DNA of 64,000 nucleotides from Haematobia irritans (taxonomy: Eukaryota; Arthropoda; Insecta; Diptera; Muscidae). Within the stretch, counting starts at the first letter, position 1. Each line of letters opens with the position of its first letter. The stretch lies in contig NC_134401.1 of the NCBI RefSeq assembly GCF_050003625.1, positions 97,132,852 through 97,196,851 on the forward strand. The letters are read 5' to 3'. Positions 60,751 to 64,000 of the stretch are shown here, piece after piece. The notes under the pieces were generated by a model that saw nothing but the letters and a program-made list of their open reading frames with translations, was not told the origin of the DNA and ran no database searches. Made by a program: the position numbers and the translations under genes.

Positions 60751-60918
60751 TAATAAAGAATTCCTTTTTGGGATCATGCTTCGTTTTGAAGTAGGACATA
60801 TTTTCGCATTCCGGGAATCCGGAATCCGATTTGTTTTATAAGTGGTAAGAGATGCCCCATTTTTATTGGGATTTGGGGCTCATCTTCCTTGGACCCATTT
60901 TCATACCGCTTTGAAAAT

Positions 60919-61105
60919 TTTAACATTTTGTGGTCTCGTGTTATTTCCGAGCCAATAGACACATTCCGTTACGGCAAGCATTTCGGTCTGCACCATTGTA
61001 CTATGGTCCAGTAGTCAGAATAATATCTCCGTGTATGGGTCATACTCCATTCCTTTCATTTTCGATCCATCGGTGTAGCAATTCTCTGGTATCTATCCTG
61101 GGGTC
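60919..61105 (-). pseudogene. Non-LTR retrotransposon fragment: first half of RNase H
   Basis: Minus strand reads CYTDGSKMKG (first catalytic Asp), then MVQTEMLAVTECVYWLG (the catalytic Glu) and PQNVKIF, where an intact RNase H would continue with TDS. The TDGS / QTE spacing is right for the RNase H of non-LTR elements, although one stop interrupts it. The break falls at the same codon where the fragment at 56653 resumes, on the same strand and in the right order. Confidence 0.7.
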
Positions 61106-61174
61106 CCATTTTTCACAAATTTTTTTTAAGAATCAACAAAAAATACACAATTTTGAAACCATTTTGCTACTGTA

Positions 61175-61652
61175 CACCCATAGAAAAAATAATGAACGGC
61201 GTGGTCATTTCGAAACGATCCGTTCATGAAAGTGAATCAACACACATGTGTTGTCAAACTGAGAACAGATGGGGTCAATCTGACAACGTAAAACTGACAC
61301 CATACGTTGTCAAAACAACAACCAGCGTTCATGATCTGAAAACGTAATGGTTACGAATTTATAAATAAAATAAAAAAAAATATTTCCGCTACCGTGACTC
61401 GAACCTGTGTTGCCTGCACGATACGCGTTAACAGTCGCCTTAGCACATTGCACCAATGGCGGAGTTGCCATAACAACGTCTAACGATTATTTTAAGATTT
61501 TTCATGGCCAAAGAAAAACGAATGCCTTTCATGAAATCGTGAACGCCCGTGGACGAATTCGTGAACATTCCGTTTTGATTTTTTGTGAACGTTTCCGTTT
61601 CATTGTGACAACGTCCGTTCACGATTGTGAAACGTAATTTTTTCTATTAGTG
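61175..61652 (+). mobile_element. TA-flanked MITE with a tRNA-like core (478 bp)
   Basis: Ends CACCCATAGAAAAAA and the complement of CACTAATAGAAAAAA, with TA on each side (61173-61174, 61653-61654). The core, read on the minus strand, has GGTGCAATGTGCTAAGGCGA and the box GGTTCGAGTCACGG. Same family as 47362-47811. Confidence 0.78.
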
Positions 61653-62585
61653 TACGTGTATATTTTAAATTTTATGGGGGAAAATGCAAATATATTTTTG
61701 CACACTATATAGAAATTCAGTCACTGCTGAGTGCAGTTTACAATGACCTTAGTGTACTAGTAGTATAATATTATTATAAAACTTCCAATAAAAATAAAAA
61801 AAAAAAAACGAAACAAAACAAAACACAAATCCAACCACATATGACATAGCATCCTTTAATACTATCTTAATATCCCAGTAAACATTTATCAAAGATTTTT
61901 TAATGGCTTAAATAGGAGCGCCCTATAAGCCGAATATGATTGAGAATATCAGACTATGCTGCTTTTCCAAACATCCAATGGCTAGTATTGATCTTGTGAA
62001 GAGATATGTTTACATCATTAGTTTAACAAGTAACCACTTACAGCATTAGAAGACGAAGATAGAATAAATATTTTTCCAAGAACTAGCAACAGCAATAGAA
62101 AATGTTTGCATGGCTGTTACCCACATAAGACCAATGTGGGTGTTCAACCGAAGAAAAGGAAATAACCAAAGTAGAAAAAAAAACAAAATTTTTTCCTTGT
62201 ACTAGCTATATTCTTTGTAGAAATTGCAGAGACTTGTTGCACATCGAAATTGCTGCAATTGTTACAGTCAAGTCAAGTGTTTGAGACTGTGATAGCAATA
62301 GTGGCGTTTTGTGTGCCAGATGTTAAAATTGTTGAAATTCTTAAAAGAAGACTCGAAAGTATTACACACTGACATGTTCACCCATATGCTGCCATGCAAA
62401 AAAGGCACTTTTTTCTCGAATGTTATGTGATAACCGTGTACGAGCATTTCTTAATCATGGGCTTGGAGGATGTGCTTGATTTCAAATTTCCATTTAATTA
62501 AAATTGTAATAGTATGAGTAATAAAAATCAAATTTTTAATATACTTTGGCAGTTGCGTTAAGGAATTTCAGATCAGAAAATCTTG
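61653..62585. other. Unique-looking AT-rich DNA
   Basis: No gene, splice pattern or repeat family recognised. Confidence 0.5.
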
Positions 62586-64000
62586 GTGATGAGACTATAG
62601 GCCAGACAATCTAAGTTGGAGAACAGAAGGTCCGTAGTTCTCAATGAAGGATCTGTAGGTTATAAGGTCTCAGGGGGGTAAATCGGAAGGATTCAGCGGT
62701 GGAAGTCTAGACCAAAAGGTCTGTGTGGTGGAACTGTAGGCTACAAGGTTTCAATAGTGGAACTGCAGGCCAAAAGATCTATTTGGGTGGATTAATGGCT
62801 AGAAGTTCTCAGTGGTGGATCTTTTGGCCAGAAGGTTTCAGTGAAGGAACTGTAGAAGTTCCAGTGAGGAAACTATGAGGCCTCAGTGCTTGTGCGGAAG
62901 GTTATTAAATCTCTAAAGAAATTCTCATTGCTGTCACTGTAATGCAAAAGGTCCGGTTGGTGGAACTGAAAAGAAGAGATGTCTCAGTGGTGTAACTATG
63001 GACCAGAAGGTCTAAGTTTGTGAATTGTAGGCCCGAAGTTCTATGTGGTGGAACTGTAGCAACGAATGTTCCAGTAGAAGACTGATCATTAAAAGACTGA
63101 GTTGTGGAGCTCAAAATCATAAGGTCTAAGTGGGGGAACTGTAGGCGAGAAGATATATGTAGGGTAACTGAGAGTCCGAAGAACTCAATGCTGGACATGT
63201 ATAATTGCAGGTCTCTGTGGCGAATCTGAGGGCATGTAATATAGGTTAGAAGGACTGAATTTTGAAATTCAATTGTAGACCAGTACGTCTAAGTTGGTGA
63301 ATTGTAGGCCCAAAGATCTACATGGTGGAACTGTATGCTGGAAGATCTCAGTGCTAGAACTGTAAACTCGAAAATCTGAGTAGCAAATCTGTAGACCGAT
63401 ATGTCTGATTAGTTCACTGAGATAAGTAGGTCTCAGTGAAGTAACTACAGATCAGTGGTGGAAGGTCTTAGTGGGGGAATTGTCGGCCATAAAGTGTCAG
63501 TGATGGAACTGTAAGAAGACCATATGCTGTGGTGAACCAGTAGAGTAAAAGGTCTAAGATGAGGAACTGCAGATCAGAAGGTCTCAGTGAAGAAGTTGAA
63601 GGTACCAATTTGTCAATGGTGGAACTGTCGGCCATAAAGTCTCAGTGATGGAAAAGTAAGACAGAAGGACCGAATTTTGGAACCGTAGACCAGAAGGTAT
63701 AAATTTGGGATTTGTAGCCGGAAGATCTATGTGGTGGAACAAAAGAATCGAAAGTTCTTGTGGGGAAACTGTAAGCGGATAGGATCCAGTAGTCAGTCGC
63801 CATAAGGTCTCAGTCGCGGAAATATAGGTCACAAAAACTGAGGGACAGTAGACCAGAAGGTTTAAATGCTGGTACTGCAAGCGAAAACATCTCTGTGGGG
63901 GCACTGTGGGTTCGATGATCTCAGTGAACCGAAGGAAATATGGAACCGAAGGACTCTGTGGCGAATCTGACAAGCTGAAATATAGGTCGGAAGGACTGAA
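62586..64000. repeat. Degenerate minisatellite of ~29-30 bp units
   Basis: Dozens of diverged units close to GGAACTGTAGGCCAGAAGG plus TCTCAGTGGT. It runs off the window. Minus-strand frames translate to repeats around TVPPLRPSGLQFHH, but they are short and broken by indels. Not obviously coding. Confidence 0.8.

Noticed and set aside
61407..61637. Open frame starting MLPARYALTVALAHCTNG
   Set aside because: It lies within the TA-flanked MITE; the similar frame at 47391-47594 is in the other copy. Shared because of the repeat, not because of a gene.

Overview
This window looks like nuclear DNA from a higher (calyptrate, probably muscid) fly. It is AT-rich, has spliced protein-coding exons with canonical GTAAGT donors, is densely filled with transposable-element debris, and carries a near full-length mariner of the Himar1 (irritans) type, a family first described from the horn fly Haematobia irritans. 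The species is inferred, not proven. No bacterial operons, CRISPR arrays, rRNA genes or functional tRNA genes are visible.

The only convincing host gene runs on the minus strand. A large first coding exon (52235 to 49913) is followed by exons at 42193-42100, 41483-41361, 11746-11668 and 11553-11424. Every junction keeps phase and every donor and acceptor is canonical. Together they encode at least 916 residues: a long Ser/Pro/Gln-rich, apparently disordered and basic N-terminal region, a Lys/Arg/His tract, then one hydrophobic helix. The gene is over 40 kb long, its third intron is about 29.6 kb, and the 3' end is unresolved (candidate exons at 4030-4044 and 2205-2316). I do not recognise the protein.

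The introns and flanks are mostly a connected set of dispersed satellite-carrying repeats, named here: A/B (head with ACGGCCGTAAGTTCGG, tail ending TGGTGGAGGGTATAAA), C (head with AAAGTCGGGCGGGGCCGAC, tail with ACCACAGTAGTGGTGAAGGG), H (a C-like head, tail with ATGGTTTAGGGTATAAA) and G. Each has a hairpin head, an internal array of about 152-154 bp monomers (plus 29-bp arrays in A/B), a GACA/GACG tetranucleotide stretch, and a tail whose end is the reverse complement of a motif in its own head. Complete or nearly complete copies lie at about 7371-10165, 12391-16200 (interrupted), 13237-15100, 21111-22318 (reverse), 30705-32336 (reverse), 33080-35560, 37904-39905, 42566-43808, 43986-45708, 45876-47361, 56797-58735 and 59003-60750.

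Other mobile DNA is nested on top: a tRNA-derived SINE (about nine full or truncated insertions, most with 7-15 bp target duplications), two copies of a TTAA-flanked piggyBac-like MITE, a 742-bp hAT-like element with an 8-bp duplication, TA-flanked MITEs, a foldback repeat, fragments of non-LTR retrotransposons (RNase H and the C-terminal CCHC region), and a possible THAP-domain relic. Tandem duplications of 769 bp, 248 bp (three copies), about 298 bp and about 1-1.4 kb show recent local expansion. A 435-bp (TA)n tract lies at 27181-27616, and the right end is a degenerate minisatellite of about 29-30 bp units running off the window.
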